A DNA stretch of 64,000 bases from Trichoplusia ni (GCF_003590095.1 NC_039497.1:6382691-6446690); one strand, 5' to 3'; counted from the first letter of the stretch, positions 1 through 14,557 are shown. A program made the numbers and translations. Notes: generated from the sequence alone by a model not told the origin.

Positions 1-324
1 CATAACACAAGTCAACAAGTGCTTTAGCAACTTACTTTGGGTTCAGAACAATGTATGTGATGTTATCCGCATTATTATTATTATATTGAATATATAATTC
101 TGATATTAGTTTTGTATTCGCTTTATCGTCATGTAACGCATTTTACTCTAGGTGTCCTCTATTGCTCTTAAACTGCCTTTATTTCTCTTATCTTGGTGTA
201 TTACTCATAGTTATGTTGATGCCTTTCAACTGGTTCAACTACTTATGTGATAACAAAAAGTAAAAACTTTTATCGCAGGCTCGGTGAAATAAACACATAA
301 CAGTAATTAGGATAAGTGTCTATG

Positions 325-417
325 TACCAAATTTCATTACTATCGGTTCAGTAGTTTTGACGTAAAAGCGAGCCAGACGGACAGAGATATTTTCGAATTA
401 ATAATATTAGCCTAGAT
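325..417 (-). mobile_element. Fragment of Lepidopteran non-autonomous repeat (Lep1/Helitron-like tail)
   Basis: The stretch contains 'ccaaatttcattactatcgg', then 'ttcagtagttttgacgtaaaagcg', a pair of 'agacgg/agacag' units and an 'ataatattag' end. This is the usual tail signature of a dispersed Lepidopteran element. The same words occur in opposite orientation at 681-806 and 42339-42559. Only a fragment is visible and the ends are approximate. Confidence 0.5.
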
Positions 418-534
418 ATTGGGTAAAACTCCACTTTCGTTCTGTTCGTAGACCTCCAGTCCAGCTAAACTTTTTAAGAAATTGGACCCTATTTTTATAA
501 ACTATCGTGAGACTAATGCGAGATCGCTGATGTC

Positions 535-625
535 AGTTCGACTCGCGACCCCGCCGTGTCAGCTCATAATAAGGGACTCCGGTTGGGTCCGACACTAGTC
601 GAGCGCTCCCGATAAATACGCGGAC
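535..625. repeat. Copy of 'cgataaatacgcg' fold-back repeat family
   Basis: This block contains 'gactccggttgggtccgac' followed by 'cccgataaatacgcgg'. The same two words occur at 30259-30352 ('cccaaccggagtc' and 'ccgataaatacgcg'), and the end motif recurs at 42964-43000. Three dispersed copies in one window indicate a small repeat family, probably a MITE or SINE relic. Boundaries are approximate. Confidence 0.45.
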
Positions 626-680
626 CTTGTTCCGTAACCCTCGTTTTTAAAGCATCTTCTTATTATTCTCAAATCCCTTA

Positions 681-806
681 GCTACTAATATGATAAATGC
701 GAAAGTAACTCTGTCTGTCTGTCTGTAACGCTTTCACATCTAAACCACTGAACTGATTTAAATGAAATTTGGTGCAGAGATAGAGTTGACCTTGAGAAAG
801 AACATA
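681..806 (+). mobile_element. Fragment of Lepidopteran repeat with 'tctgtctgtctgt' core
   Basis: It reads from 'ctactaatatgataaatgcg' through 'tctgtctgtctgtaacgc' to 'tgaccttgagaaagaac'. The same order of words with few differences is found at 42339-42475, so the two are copies of one dispersed element. Here the 'gcccgcgacttcgtcc' end seen in the longer copy is missing. Confidence 0.55.
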
Positions 807-2493
807 TTATACAGAAATATAGTATATATAGTATATAGAAAATACATTCATTTATTTCGAATGAGAAACTCTTGTATTAGTTTTAATAGAAGCACTTAAA
901 AGAAATTGAATTGCCATGGGTTTTATTTAAGGGGTTCCGTACCTTTTCCAGTAAAGAGTTAAAACGAATCAATATTACTAAGGCTGACTATCCGTCTGTC
1001 ATCAAACTGTATCTTATGAACTAATAAGTTTTACTTTAATATTTTCACAGATAATGTATTCTGTTATAACAACTAGTAAAAAACCGGAGTTAAGCAACGC
1101 TTGTTACGGATAAAGAATTTAATGGGTGATCATATTTTTTGTTTTGGTTCTTCTGCGTTGGAAGAGAGAAAAAATGGAATAAATTAATTTCTTCTAAATG
1201 TACGTAGGTATTAAAACTCATACAAATATGTTTTTTCATTAAAAATCAGTGTATTTTCACTGATGACACCCCTGGGTATGCCGATTGATTACTTGCTTGA
1301 TCAACGATATTTACGATACATATAATATTACGAGTTATTCCTTTAAATTAATTTTGAATTGAATTTTACAGAAGAGAAAATACCTCCAACTTTTGAATAC
1401 CAAAAACTCAAATAAAATAGAATCAGCCCTTGTCCATTCATAAAAAAATAGCGATCGCAACTGAGAACCAAAAGAAAATACAAAATGAACATTTCAGTTC
1501 TAATACATAAAGTTTGATTAAATACTCTTGGAAACAAAGATTTGAACACGTATAAATTATCACACAACTCTGAAACGCTTGAAAAGGTCAAAGGAGTTCA
1601 ATCTATTAGATACAAGACCAAAGCACCTACCAACAGGTCTTTATATAATATTGCAGTAGTGGAAGCGGGACAGCACTACTCTGCGTAGAGCGCCGTCTCT
1701 GTCTCTCTCGAATATTACTTTAAAACGTGATGGTAAGCCTTTAGCTTCAGTAATCAGATAAATTCATTCGTTGAGTTAGGAACATTAGCAACACCCACCT
1801 GTTAAAGAAACTCTCGATTACATTTCGCCATTAATGACTAAAATTAGATCTAGTCTGGTTAGATAAGACTTAAAATTAGGAATAACATAACTAAAAAAAT
1901 AAGTTTTTCAATCTGATGCCAGACTATAATTATTCAATCAATGAATCAGCCCAGCCTGGGATTACGGTTTTAACAAAAGAAATCTAACTAACTTGAAATC
2001 GCACCATCAGTTCGCGAGGTATGATGCCACAGACAGACATTACATCCCTCAAACGTCATCGCTGATTAGTCAGTGTGATTCGAAACCGCTACCAATGTCT
2101 AACTACATACATATTTATCCATCAGGCGTCGACTGTGTGCGGACAATGTGACAGTTAAACAAGAATAAGAGGTGAAGGTTGATATTCAGTTGTCTATACC
2201 TAGCTTTGTAATATTTTGAGATAGCTTGTTATGTATTAGCCACGGTTCAAGGCAGTCATTTCAGGATATAAAAATTAAAAATGAAAATGAAAAATTAAAA
2301 AGTTTTTATTGACATAAAAATACAGTTCAGCATAAATGTAACCCTGACGCCTGTGCTAGGCTTAAAGCCTGTGTTACAGGAGCCAGTGTCTTCGCCCGCT
2401 TATATTTATATCTTAATACTAACTTAATGTTAAAACTGAATTTATATAAAACTTATTATTGTTTAAACTATATTAATGAGATCATGTTTTGCG

Positions 2494-2497
<4 letters not shown>

Positions 2498-2539
<42 letters not shown>
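2498..2539. repeat. (TG)n dinucleotide microsatellite
   Basis: An almost uninterrupted run of TG dinucleotides. It is preceded by 'gcctgtgctaggcttaaagcctgtg' (about 2351) and 'cttcgcccgcttatattta' (about 2390). From general experience that sequence resembles dispersed Lepidopteran repeats that end in simple-sequence tails, so the microsatellite may be a mobile-element tail. Confidence 0.8.
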
Positions 2540-2541
<2 letters not shown>

Positions 2542-4079
2542 GGATATAGTATGACAATATTCAGCCGATTTTTTCTATTAGAAGCTAAGTTCAAAAGAGG
2601 TTACAAAAAGGTGATTTTTGATACTTGGGCTTTACTAATCATTAAATAATATTCGTGACGTACACTGTTAAACTTTTTCCATGCAATTTTTGTGTTTCGA
2701 TGAAAAACGTGATTGCATTTTTTTTGCGACGATGGCCGATGAAGTGTTTTCAAACTCAGTTATAACAGAATGATAAAAGCTTGATTTAGCCTTGGCTTAA
2801 AATAAAAAAAGGAATGACTCTTTAAGTTAACAGGAAAATGAGTTGTAAGATATCAATTAGATTTGTATGGACGCAGCCTACTCTAAGTGAAAAGCGAAAC
2901 ATTCCATCGTTTTCTCGAAAGTGGGTCGTAATATACCCACGCAGATAAAAACCATTAAAAAACTTCTTTGATGCTTACAAATACGTACTGTAAAGATTTT
3001 TGAATAGAGATGTTTACGGTGATAACAAATACTTAAAAATAGAAAGCCTTCATCGTTTTCGTAGCAACTAATCGATGATTAATCGTTTGATAAAAGTCAA
3101 TGATGCGATTTAAAATATACTGATCGTTGTGTAGGTACTGTTATTGTAGACTAAATATCTTTGTAATCGATAGTTTTTTGTTTTGTTGTGCCCGAATCGG
3201 GTGTTCAAAGGTCACAATTTAAAGTTCAGCGTAGTAAATTCAATTGTTTTTTTTCTATCTTAGATAGACAATAACATGTATAGAGTCTCAATAACTTAAT
3301 GGTAACATATAGAATAGAAACGATAGAAACTTCTATCTAATCGAAACACTACACCATAGCACGCTGTCTCGCCATTGTCTGATAATTTACTGCTTTTTCA
3401 TGAGGAATCTTTATCTCATATCTCGAATAAGGGAATGTGATGACCAACAGATACTATCAGCCCTTTGACATCTACCACCGCTACCAGCTGGCTACCTACT
3501 TCATCTTGTACCAACTTCGGATCTGGTTTGGTATAAATTTAATCATAACTCATTATTTTATCAAGTTCCATTATAGAATTTAAAACAAAACATTGTTAGA
3601 GGATCATAACAACTAAATAATTCTACGATGTCATATTAATAGAAAACCATTTAAATTATTAATTGCCACATGCTATTAAATTGTTGTCTTCACTTACGTT
3701 ACAGAATTCTCCTTTCTAAAATTAAAACTAAGATATTTTTTGCTTGTTAACTAACTAGAGTTCAAGAACTTCAATTACCTAAGTTATAATATAAAACCTG
3801 TACAGAATGCTCAATTTTGGTGACTTTTAGAAGGTTAAAGGTGTTAAAGGTTGAGGGCGTTACGCACTACGAAGAAAAGCTGCGTTTTTATTACTAACGA
3901 AATTTGACTTGTAAAATAATGTAAGAATTAAAAATTATTATTTGAAGGAAAGCTGTAGTAACATGTTTTATTATTCATGATTGTCGTATGTCGTAAGTAA
4001 TAAATTAGTGTATTGTTTTTTCTTTGAAATTTTATTTTTCATCCATTGTAATATACCTTTACCAATTAAATTGACAAAA

Positions 4080-4215
4080 CGGAAAGCCGAGTGGTTGAGG
4101 TCATCACGCACAAGCGTATGTGTGATATACGAATGCTTGTCCCGAGTCTTGCTTCTTCTTGATCTTTGTGACTTGAATATAAGGGAAACAAGCGCAACAC
4201 AAAGATTTAATTAAG
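4080..4215 (+). mobile_element. Degenerate tRNA-derived SINE (family A)
   Basis: It begins with a tRNA-like head, 'gccgagtggttgaggtcatc', continues through 'acgaatgcttgtcccgagtc' and ends near 'cgcaacacaaagatttaatt'. The better copy at 28033-28206 has the same order of blocks. Compared with that copy the box B region ('ggttcgaatcc') is deleted here. The copy is non-coding and probably dead. Confidence 0.6.
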
Positions 4216-5605
4216 AAAAACGAAAAAAAGGAATTAATATAACGACCGTTTGTATAGGATGGGAAAATTACCTGGTGCGTTTCGCATTGCCCTGTATCAC
4301 CTCTTTGGCAGTCGATTGAAGTTACAAAGTGGTTTATGTTGTGCAAAATTGAACGTCGCAACAATATTCAAGTTCTAAAATTAGAACCAAAGTCAAAATT
4401 TGTCGGAAAATAAATATACACTTAAGTACTTTTAGAGTTTATTCAAGGTGATGTCATGGACTAGTTAGATAAAGTAATTATGTAGGTATTAAATCTAGCG
4501 TATATTCCAGTATGGTTATATGCATGGATCAATGTTACTATGTACTTTCTTAAATAAGCTAAGACATCGCTGTAAAACGGTGCAGAAAACATCATGAAGA
4601 AACGTGGATTCAAAGCAAAAGGTTAACAATCTCTCTTTTGTCTAAAAACTGAGTTAAAAATGAATGTAAATCAACGACAAAGATTAACAAATATAACGCT
4701 GACATATGAATCATTTATTTACTGAGCATATGCTGTATAAAAATGAAATATATTATTTAACAAATTTTGTGTAGTTCGAGCACCAATTTGCTTTAAAAAC
4801 CTACGTAAATACCATAGCCAAAGCATAATCACATCAATGCATTGCGTCGTTCAAAAATATGATCTCGATAATATTTATAAAACAGTAACTGCCTCTATGT
4901 AAGGGCGACCGCATACTGATATATTGTACTTATTAACTGTTTATTGAGCGAATAAATAAAAAAAATATTAACAAAAAAATGGTGTTTAAAAGAAAAACCA
5001 AGTTATTATTTTAATTAAGAAGTCCTACATATTTCAGATGCTTTGAAAACGTTACAATGCGAATATTTTCTCTACTTCCATAAGATAAATGCGAGAAATT
5101 TACTCATTTATGTATCACACACAGGTAAGTTTAAGATTAAGTTATAGCTGTCTCAAATGATGCCCTAAATAAGTGTTAAAAAATCTCATTTAATTCGTCT
5201 TTGGTCTTATCAAATCTTCCCTAACTAACCTTCTTCATCTCTTCCGAACATATACAAAAAAAAACATTTTAAAACAAATGATTACCTACACAAATAAAAA
5301 TAAATTACATATTTCGAATCTATTAATATCAAAACATTTCTTCAGCCAAGGACCAAACCTACTTTGTGTGGTGTGCACTTGTGCAGTAAAGATAGATATC
5401 TAACTGTCTATCTACTATTAATTCATCACCCTATATTTCCAAATCTTTAGTCAAGTATACGTTGCTCCTTAACTAAAGCTAATAAAATAAAGGGGCGCCG
5501 GACTGTCGCGGGTCGCGCTGGGAGCCGCTGGGAGCCTGCCAAGCATTGATTGAAACAACTCTCCGCGGTATGGAGACCAACACCAGATACATACTGAATA
5601 ACTGT

Positions 5606-5618
5606 GGGGGGGGGGGGG
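5606..5618 (+). repeat. Poly-G tract of 13 G
   Basis: Thirteen consecutive G residues interrupt AT-rich DNA. They are followed by an imperfect duplication: 'ggcaactgtcttcttatggg' at about 5623 and 'ggcaactgttctgttttctt' with 'atggg' at about 5682. The tract is simple sequence. Confidence 0.8.
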
Positions 5619-5793
5619 CGCTGGCAACTGTCTTCTTATGGGGATAATACAATAATAGTTGTTTTTTTATTTAGGTGACGGCAACTGTTCTGTTTTCTTA
5701 TGGGAATGTTATGTAACAATGGTTTTCGCGAATCGGCCAGTTAATTCTAAAATCCTATGATGAGCAAAAAGTCGATTATTTATGTTTTTCAAT

Positions 5794-6056
5794 AATCTAT
5801 ACTAATATATAAGGCTGAAAAGTTTGTTTGTTTGAACGCGGTAATCTTAGGAATTACAGGTTTTCAATTATCTATACAAACATTGAAAAAATATTTTTGT
5901 GTTCAATAGACCATTCATCGAGAAAGGTTTTAGGCTATATAAGATCACGCTGCAACTAAAAGGAGCGAAGATACAATGGAAAATGTGGCAAAAACGGGGA
6001 AAAATATTCATCTTCGAGGGCTTAACCACGCAGACGAAGTCGGGAGCAACCGCTAG
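5794..6056 (-). mobile_element. Lep1/Helitron-like element, near full length, minus orientation
   Basis: It starts with 'atctatactaatatataagg' and ends with 'cagacgaagtcgggagcaac' and 'cgctag', the reverse complement of the ends of the copies at 6729-6980 and 20125-20383. Internal words such as 'ggttttaggctat' and 'ggagcgaagatacaatgg' also match in reverse. It carries no coding capacity. With the neighbouring forward copy at 6729 it forms an inverted pair about 0.7 kb apart. Confidence 0.75.
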
Positions 6057-6728
6057 TCAAGATAGAGATTCACAACGTTATAATATGTTTTTTTTTAATC
6101 TGACAGTTTTTAACGACACAAGAAAAAATATTAGCCATAGAGACATGCTTTCCTTGAAAAAGTTTGTTTCAATACACAATAGCAGTAAGTATATAAATAG
6201 TGCCTAAGCTTAATCAAAAAAAGTCGTATGCCGAATATATATTATAGAAAAGTATTTGAACTCAGAAACAAAACCAATAAATATTAAATACATGATAATC
6301 CCGATTTCTAGTGACGATTGATGTCCGAAGGAACCAATTCATAGAAGTTGGAAGAAACATCAATGGAAACACTCTTTACGCAATTCGTAATAGGTGCGAG
6401 TGCGATGGAAAACGTTTCTTACTCCTTCTGTTACGGAGATGTAGCTTTAAATCTGTAGTATTAGTTGATTATATTTTATGTAGATCCTTAACGGGAATTA
6501 CTATAAAAGGCCGGTCCCGCTAAAAACAGAGGCAACATGTATAATTTATTATTTGAAATTTAAAGCTCTTGAATAATCCATTAATTATATTTTAATCATC
6601 AATAGCAAAGACGGATAAAATAAGCACAAATATGATAGAACTGCGTCGATTCTTTACTGAGTTCCTACTCAAGAAACAACTTAGCAGAAGGCCATACCTT
6701 CATATTATAAATAACGCTTTATATATAA

Positions 6729-6980
6729 CTAGCTGCTGCCCGCGACTTCGTCCCCGTGGGTAGAAGATATAAGTTATGATTTATACCTGCCCTATTTTTC
6801 ACATTTTCCATTGTATCTTCGCTCCTATTAGTCGCAGCGTGATGGTTTATAGTCTAAAGCCTTCCTCGATGAATGGTCTATTCAACACAAAAAGATTTTT
6901 TCAATTTGGACTAGTAGTTCCTGAGATTAGCGCGTTCAAACAAACAAACAAACTCTTCAGCTTTATATATTAGTATAGAT
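6729..6980 (+). mobile_element. Lep1/Helitron-like element, near full length
   Basis: The copy runs from 'ctagctgctgcccgcgactt' to 'tatattagtatagat'. It is closely similar over its length to the copy at 20125-20383, differing by small indels and substitutions. Both contain 'cgctcctattagtcgcagcg' and 'tcctgagattagcgcgttca'. Non-autonomous, no open reading frame of its own. Confidence 0.8.
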
Positions 6981-9900
6981 TTCCACATCTTTTTATGGTT
7001 TTAATCGGCAATCTTTCATCAACTAGATAAATTGTGACTAAAGTCCCACTGAAAAATAAATTGAAATTAGATAGAAAAATAAATTATTTTGGATTGAGCA
7101 ATTATTGAAATATGGAAGCTCAACTTCTCTTACATCCTACACAAATCCTTCGTTAATTAAAATAAATCATCGTTTTTATCGTTTTTAGGGCTTTCAAATA
7201 CTGTACCAAAATAAAATGTTTAATTAGTATTAAACCTGATTGATCATTTACAAGGCTTTAGCAAATTTTCAAACCAATTACGAGTATGGAAAAACTAAAA
7301 AGTATTTTCTAGACTACTAAACTTATTAATTATATCTCACCAAAAACAAAGACCTATATAGTTTATCGTAATAATGAAATTTTTATGTAAACCTTGGCAC
7401 ATTAAAATTCTTTAACCGAAAACCAAAGATACATTGGCTGAAAGGTTAAAAAACCACTTTCTGGTTTGACACCAAAGAATTCTTTTTTTTCATAGGCCAT
7501 ACAACCATATTAACCCTTTTTAAACGACTCCAGCCAGTACCTGACCGAAAATATATATATTGTCAACCAGCTTAAATCATTGCTGTTTATGTTAATGTTC
7601 GGTTTAATTTTTGTTATTAATATTATATAGCTTTTTAAATTGTTTCCAATTCTATTGTGTATCGTTACATTAAATCATATATTATTTGTTTGCTTTGCTT
7701 TATGTTTATCAGATCAGATAGTTTCACATGTCTTGCTATGCCAGCTATTATCATAGTACTTCAGATACATTTGAGGAGGACTAGTAAATGTTATCAGAGT
7801 TAATAAAATATAATTTCAGAATGAATTCTGATTCAGAAAAATTAATTAGCAACGAAAATTCTTGTGAACATATTCTGGGCTACTAAAAATATTGGAGTGT
7901 CTTTATATGAATGATCAAATAGTGTGTAAGTCGTATACTCTTTACAATACAACAATGTATATATATTGATAGGCAACGCAATAGATACTTCTTGGTAACC
8001 TAACTAAACTAAACTGTAAGCATATCCCATATCAATGTATATACATATACCACAAGCTTATTTAATATTCGTAGCTGGCAATCATTGAAAAAGTTTTGTT
8101 TCAAAATAATTGAGTAGATTTCATTGCACGCACCATTACATTTCTATGTATAACCTAAAATATCCCAAAACTAGTAAGATTCCTCCTCACTCTTGTTCCA
8201 ATTATCTGACCAAACTTTGTTATCCGTTTTTATTTTCTAAACATTTTTCTTTTTCTAAAGCATCTGCGCAATTGAAATGAAAACTCAAAGATTGGCCATC
8301 AAGAACAGCAGTAAGGTTTATGACTCGAGGTGCGCCAGTCGTTAGATATCGTCACACAGCGACTATCTATTTGCACTCCCGATGAGTAATGCGATGCTAG
8401 GCATTATTATACGGAGATAGAGCCTTTATTTTATCACAAGTTTTATAAAAATCGAAATGTCTCCTGATAAATCTTTCTTGCAGAACAGAAGGTCTACCTG
8501 TCAAAGTAATATTATTGCAGCTGTGAAACTCATTATGTAGAGAAAACATTAAAATGAAATAATAAACCCAAAGGTATGATTTTTTGTTGAACTGTTGAAA
8601 TGGATCAGTAAAACATCTGCTAACCTAGCCTACTACAAAAAACCTTCATAATATAAAGACAAACCTTATTATTCTTTCCATAAATCAAATAGGTTTGCCC
8701 ACATTTCTTCGCTATTATCAATATTTCAGTACTCTACGGCTACGGGTCTACTGCTACGCGCCTACGCGTCAGCTACGATCTACGAATGTACTAAATAAAA
8801 GGGTGACATTTAGGACACGGCATCCGAATGTCCTTTATTTATCAGCGGGTACCATTGAGAAAGGACACCGAGTAATTTGCACTTTATTTGAGTACTTTGA
8901 CTGTAATATAAACGTAATGAGAAAAGCTTGTTTGAGGCTTAATGTCAAAGTGAGGTTATTTTTTGTTTGTACCTGTGAAGTTGTGTTTAATTTGGTAATT
9001 AGTGTTTTATATGTAGGGTTAATTTGCTTGATTGATAAAGTTTATTTTCAAGTGCTTTTATAGCTTTTAGTAAAATTTTATAGGTGTACTCAAATTTCAA
9101 TCAACAAAATTATAATTAACTCCCATATCAATTCGCAACTGTGAGTACACTCATTCTCCGCGCTGATTAGGTCCTCAAAATGTACAGTCGTAGTCTTGTG
9201 TAGTTGCGTAGGATAATGAAATAACACCAAGGATATAACAATAATAATCAGGAGATTTGAAAAAATATGTATTCGTTAATTATTTATAACCATATCGTTA
9301 ATATGATATTTCTAAGATGACGTTTCTTCATTACTTTACATTATGAAATTTAGCTAAAACAAATACATATACAACAAGAACTTTAAACTCCATTAAACGT
9401 ACAACAACCTACCATTCAATACCAAGCCTTTAAAGACCTGGGATAATTCTAAAATTAAAATCCATTCAAGAAGGTTGGTAGTGTGCCGTCAAAGAAAACC
9501 AGACGGGTCCCGACTTTCCCAATGAATCACCCGCAGCGGGTATATAAGGCAGGGAATTCCCGACGCGAGCCAGTACGATGTCTCCTGCCGTGGGGAGAGG
9601 TCGCGCCGCCGCTGCTCCCACAAACTTTTTACGTATTACGATCCAAGGAAACTTTCCCATTTGATAAGGTGAGGGAATTTAATTTTATCAGCTTTTGCTT
9701 TATTATGGTAGGCAATGGCGATGTATCCGTCGAGTTTGCGCGGAACTTTAAATCGATTTTCATTTACCGAGTTAAAAATAGTTTGACGTGTTAGTAGTTG
9801 CTTTAGATTTAAAATTTATGCACTATTCAAGTTTTTTCAAGTTAAGTTCATGTATTTGTTAGGAGGTTTTGAAACGATGCCTTATTACTTTAACCTATCA

Positions 9901-12900
9901 AGTTACAAGCTTTAATTTTCTGATTAAATAATTTGGAAACCATTTCGGAATTTTTTCCTACTTTTAAAAAAGAAACAAAGCCATAGCTGGAAGTAAAGGT
10001 TCCACCTTAATGGCTACAACACTAATTCCAAAAAATGAAAAGTGTATTTTTTGCAAAAGATTCCCATGACTTCAAGAACGTTTGGTTCGTTCATGTTTTT
10101 AACACATTAGTTCCGTAATCTCACCTAAAAAACGTATATAAATAATTCAAGCTCGTTGACGATAGCTCAATTATTCACACGTTTGTTATTGAGTGACAAT
10201 AATAAATATGTACATAATGACTTATTTATTGTAAACCTTTTGTGATTTAAATATTTTTATGGTCATATTTCACAGAAGACATAAGTATTTCTCTCCAAAT
10301 CACTGCAAAAAGGGAATTAAAATGCGATAACTATCTTAAGGTTAGAATAAGTCCTAAAAAGAGCTTATATTTTTCTATATTATTAAGTCTGGAACATTCT
10401 CTTTTAGGTAATGCCGAATTAAAATCGCGTACACGTCGTATGAAGGACTGCGACACTTATTATACTAATGATTGATTGTGTAGCATCATACAAGTGTTTA
10501 TCTTGTTTAATATACCCAACAGAATAAAAAATTAACTCTATTACATAGCCAAGATTTGTCGTCAGTTCTATTAAAGATTTATTTAATTATCATGCAATTA
10601 CTAATTTTAATTTGTTATAATTAACTTTCATAAAATCTTTAGCCATGTAGGTACTAAAAACGTTTATACCATTATATCGTAAAATATTTTTTATTGTTCA
10701 AAATGTAGCTTTATAAGTCCAAGTCTAGATTTTAGAATACTTAGAGTCTAAGTAATGACTTCATACGGGGACACGTTCGATTTCCGTATGCGGCAAAATA
10801 TATTAGTGACCGAAGTATTACTAGTACGAGTAAACAGCGCGGCCTTGACCAGCCTTCTCGGTACGCGAATATAAACTATATTTAATCTAAGTTAGATTTT
10901 AAAATCGCCTTTTAAATTTTTGTCGAACGCAAAGTAAGAACTGTTATTCAATGACAAACATTTTATAAGGCGGGACTAAATAAAAGTGAGTACAAAAGTT
11001 AGTTACAGAATAAAAACTCCTTTTTTATGAAGTCGCTGAAAAAAAAGCCTATGGTACAATGTCAAGATTGATAAATTAAATACTGTAATTGAAACAGCAC
11101 AATCTCTACCACAGATATAGAGAGTGTGTTATAAACAACGCAATCTAAATATTGAGAGAGAAAGCGAAGGCCAAGTTGAAGACAATATGCATCGTAACGC
11201 GTAGCACTCGTAGACTTGTGCTACATATTTCATGGCACAAAGAAATATAGATAGGTCTAATTAGGATGATGACTCAGTGTAAAAAGTAAAAAATTATTTA
11301 GTATTCTTGCCTATTTCTGAAGAACATAAATTGGCAAATATGAAATATGACGTTACGATTTCGTAAAATTTATACACAATCGTGACGTCAAGCTTAAGTT
11401 TAATTCTCTGTAATTTCATCAAATTATGTATATTTGCAGGGCGAAAAAAACGTTCTTACGTAAAGGAACACTTGTTTAATTCCCAAATCTACCATTTCGA
11501 AATTGCCTAGATTTTTTGAAGTTAATGAACAAATAAATTCCGACACGTTTATTTGTTGTACAAATAATTTAAATCACAGCAATCAGTACAAAATAAACCA
11601 CTATCATAGATTGTTAAAACATCGCATCAAATATTAAAGCGATTGAACAATGAATTATATTGGTAAAGCCACGGCCGACGGGTCAAACATACTTTAAAAT
11701 ATTAATAGTGCATATTAATAGATATATCCAATAAACAAATTTTAACACTAAACTAATAATTATGTAACATTATCATTTCATAGAGCGGAGTTTTATAATA
11801 TCTTTTAATAAAAAACAATTAAGTGAGTTGGGACTCGCGAGACTAGAGGGTCCGTAGAAATAGGCAGAAAATAACAAATCGGTTGTGTCTATTTGAGGGT
11901 CCAATAAGGATTATTTGTCGTATCGTCGGTTTACAGCCGTAACTGCCGTCGCTTACCTCGATCCTTATTGCTAATAATTTCTACTATTAGTTGTTCTAAG
12001 GGCAACAGTAATGCATAATTTCACTATTTAGCTGTCACTTTTTATGAGATGCAACCTGGTGACAGACTGACAGATAGCGGCGCCTCAGTAATAGGGATAA
12101 GAGACCGGGTTTCTTTACTTGAAGTTCCTCTAATAATTAGAATTATTTCAATTTGCTGAAACTATCACCGGTTCTCTCGGTTCTCTCATGTCCCACGACA
12201 AGTTTCATTGGCTGTAGGTATCTATTTCTTTTGGTGCCTGATAAATTGTTCCACCTTGCACGCACCGAACAAATGCGGGAAACAGTGCACGGCCCCGGAG
12301 GTTCAGATTTAGGCGGTAAGAAAAAGTCACAAGGCTTTTTGATAAAGGGGGGGGGGTGAATTCTCATGGACATCCACTTCCTAGGGGGAGGAAATAATTA
12401 GTGTCACACTCTCACTGACTAAACCTGAACCGCCGAGCCACGTCATCCGCGTTATTGTGTCGGTATATGGCATTGCGATGCAAACCTTGATACTAAATCC
12501 ACCAAGGAAGTGGATTCATAAAATCAATCAGAAAATATATATTTTTGGTTAATAAAAGTGTATCTGAAGTAATTTTGTCAATTGTTCCAATATTTTGTTT
12601 CGCAGTTATATTTGTCTATAGGAAATGTCAACGCAAGAAAACCTTCAAAAATTGACACCCTTTCTGCATAATTTATGTTTTCATTTTCTATTTTCGGGAG
12701 ATCAGTCGTGGGTTTTATATATTTTTATTTTTCTTGGTACAAGTAAAGTCAGTAGGCAGCACTAGTCATTTTATAATGACCTTAATTACCTGCCATCGAT
12801 TTGATGTCATGTTTTTTTTTAAGTCAGAAGGTATATTTAGATGATAATGGCTGATATCGATTTGATATGATACGTATGATAAATTATAGGCTCTATTTTT

Positions 12901-14228
12901 TTAATAACATAGAGTTTTTGCACTTTACAACAAAATATGAAGTTCATAATTAAAAATAACAGACCGACATAGTATTATTCATATGAAAGTAACTCTGTCG
13001 TTATCACTTACGAGCTAACTGCTAAACCGATATTCATGATTTTTTTATCGCGTTATCTTTCCCACTCATACAAAATAGCTAGAAAAATGTAAAAAAAACT
13101 ATGAACTCATCTCAAAGCTTCGTTCAGTATTTATCTTTATTATATTCTCTTTGCATTGACGAAGGCCTTAAAAAATTATACAGAAGTAAACGCCTAAGAA
13201 ACTCTCAAATAACTTCTAATACCAGTATCCATACAGCAACATAGACTCCAAGACAATTTCAAACATATACCTAACTATTTAGATTTTCACATGCCAGTGT
13301 ATAAATCAAGAGATTTAAATAAAATAGCAATAAATAAAGTCGCGGTTAATCTCTCGCAAACTTAATAAGGTTAAGTATGTTGTACATTAGCATTCAGGTT
13401 TTCATCGGCACAAAAGCTGGCCTAGTATGTAAATGGCGTGCGAAATATTATTGATTTAAGTGGACGCACTTATACAACACCTAGGGAAAAATGTACAAAT
13501 GGCCAGTCCAGGAACTACCCTGTATTAGTGCATTAGTCTATAAGGCCCGCGAACCGTTTCAATATTTCTTCTTAAGGTAGTCAGATAAGAAATATCAATT
13601 CGAGCGTTCTCTAAAAAAATATGTAAAAGAGATGTTACTTTCAGAATAAAAGCTTTAATTTCACATCAGGTTTCCATATTGCATTTAGATTGATAAGGGA
13701 CAGGTCACTAGCCTTATTCGTCAATAAAATCGTAAGAGAAATATCAGCTTAGCAACAGGAGTTAGCATAATATCTTAAAATTGTGAAGCACCTAAAAACT
13801 TAAAAAAAACATTCTTCTAATTTCCTAAAAATTAACACTCCCCTTAACAAGCAATTTTGCCAACACATCGTAAGATCGATTATGTTAGTTACTTGCTAGT
13901 CCATGATTCAAAACTATTTAAAGAATGGTGGAATATTTAACATCGCTGAACGCCATTCACCAATGTTCTGTTCATTACGTAGGTTTTTTGCAATTGTTAA
14001 TCGGTATTACGTGTAGTGGTAATAAGTGCGTTTGCTTCTGTTGATTTATTATCTCCAGATATTTGGGGGCAGGATTCATGCTAGGTAATAGTTTCAAGAA
14101 ATACTATTGCTGTTTTGGAAAAGAGTTACATAACCTACTAAGACGTCTATCTTCTAAAATTGCAAAAGTCTAACTTTGAGAGCTAGTTGTAGGAATCAGG
14201 TATTCGCTTGTTATCTTGAAAAAAAAAA

Positions 14229-14384
14229 AGACTCATGCACTAAGGAATTTAATCACTAAGACACCCAGACTTAGAAAAAAAGCATTTGTGGATCACAAAA
14301 ATGCTATCCTACAGGGATCGAACTTGCGACACGTCGCTCACAGTGGGTTTGGCGTAGTGACTTATACCTACCACTTGACTATCT
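14229..14384 (-). mobile_element. tRNA-derived SINE (family A), minus orientation
   Basis: Read on the minus strand it begins with a tRNA-like head and a box-B-like stretch (seen on plus as 'gggatcgaacttgcgacacg'). It ends in the tail seen on plus as 'actaaggaatttaatcacta'. The block 'acacccagactta' is shared with the copies at 15311 and 51455. It is degenerate and lies next to an A-run. Confidence 0.65.
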
Positions 14385-14557
14385 TCCTAGCTTAGTAATA
14401 GTTCTCATATCGCTTTTATTAAAATGAGTAGTTACTTGTTTGTCATAATTAATGTTAGATAAATAAAATTTAATTATTATAACCAAACCTCTAGAAACAA
14501 CAGTTACGCAATAGATATAAGCTCAAGAAATATAGTGTCTCCAATATTATAGACATA

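Noticed and set aside
8695..9063. 122-codon plus-strand open frame
   Set aside because: Begins at a non-ATG codon, has no recognisable domain or splice context and lies in repeat-bearing intergenic DNA.
9483..9794. 103-codon frame in a locally GC-rich patch
   Set aside because: No family resemblance and an opposite-strand frame of similar quality; probably composition or an unidentified repeat.
12280..12340. Possible 30-nt exon between 'gaaacag' and 'gtaaga'
   Set aside because: Weak acceptor, no phase partner and no homology; not supportable.
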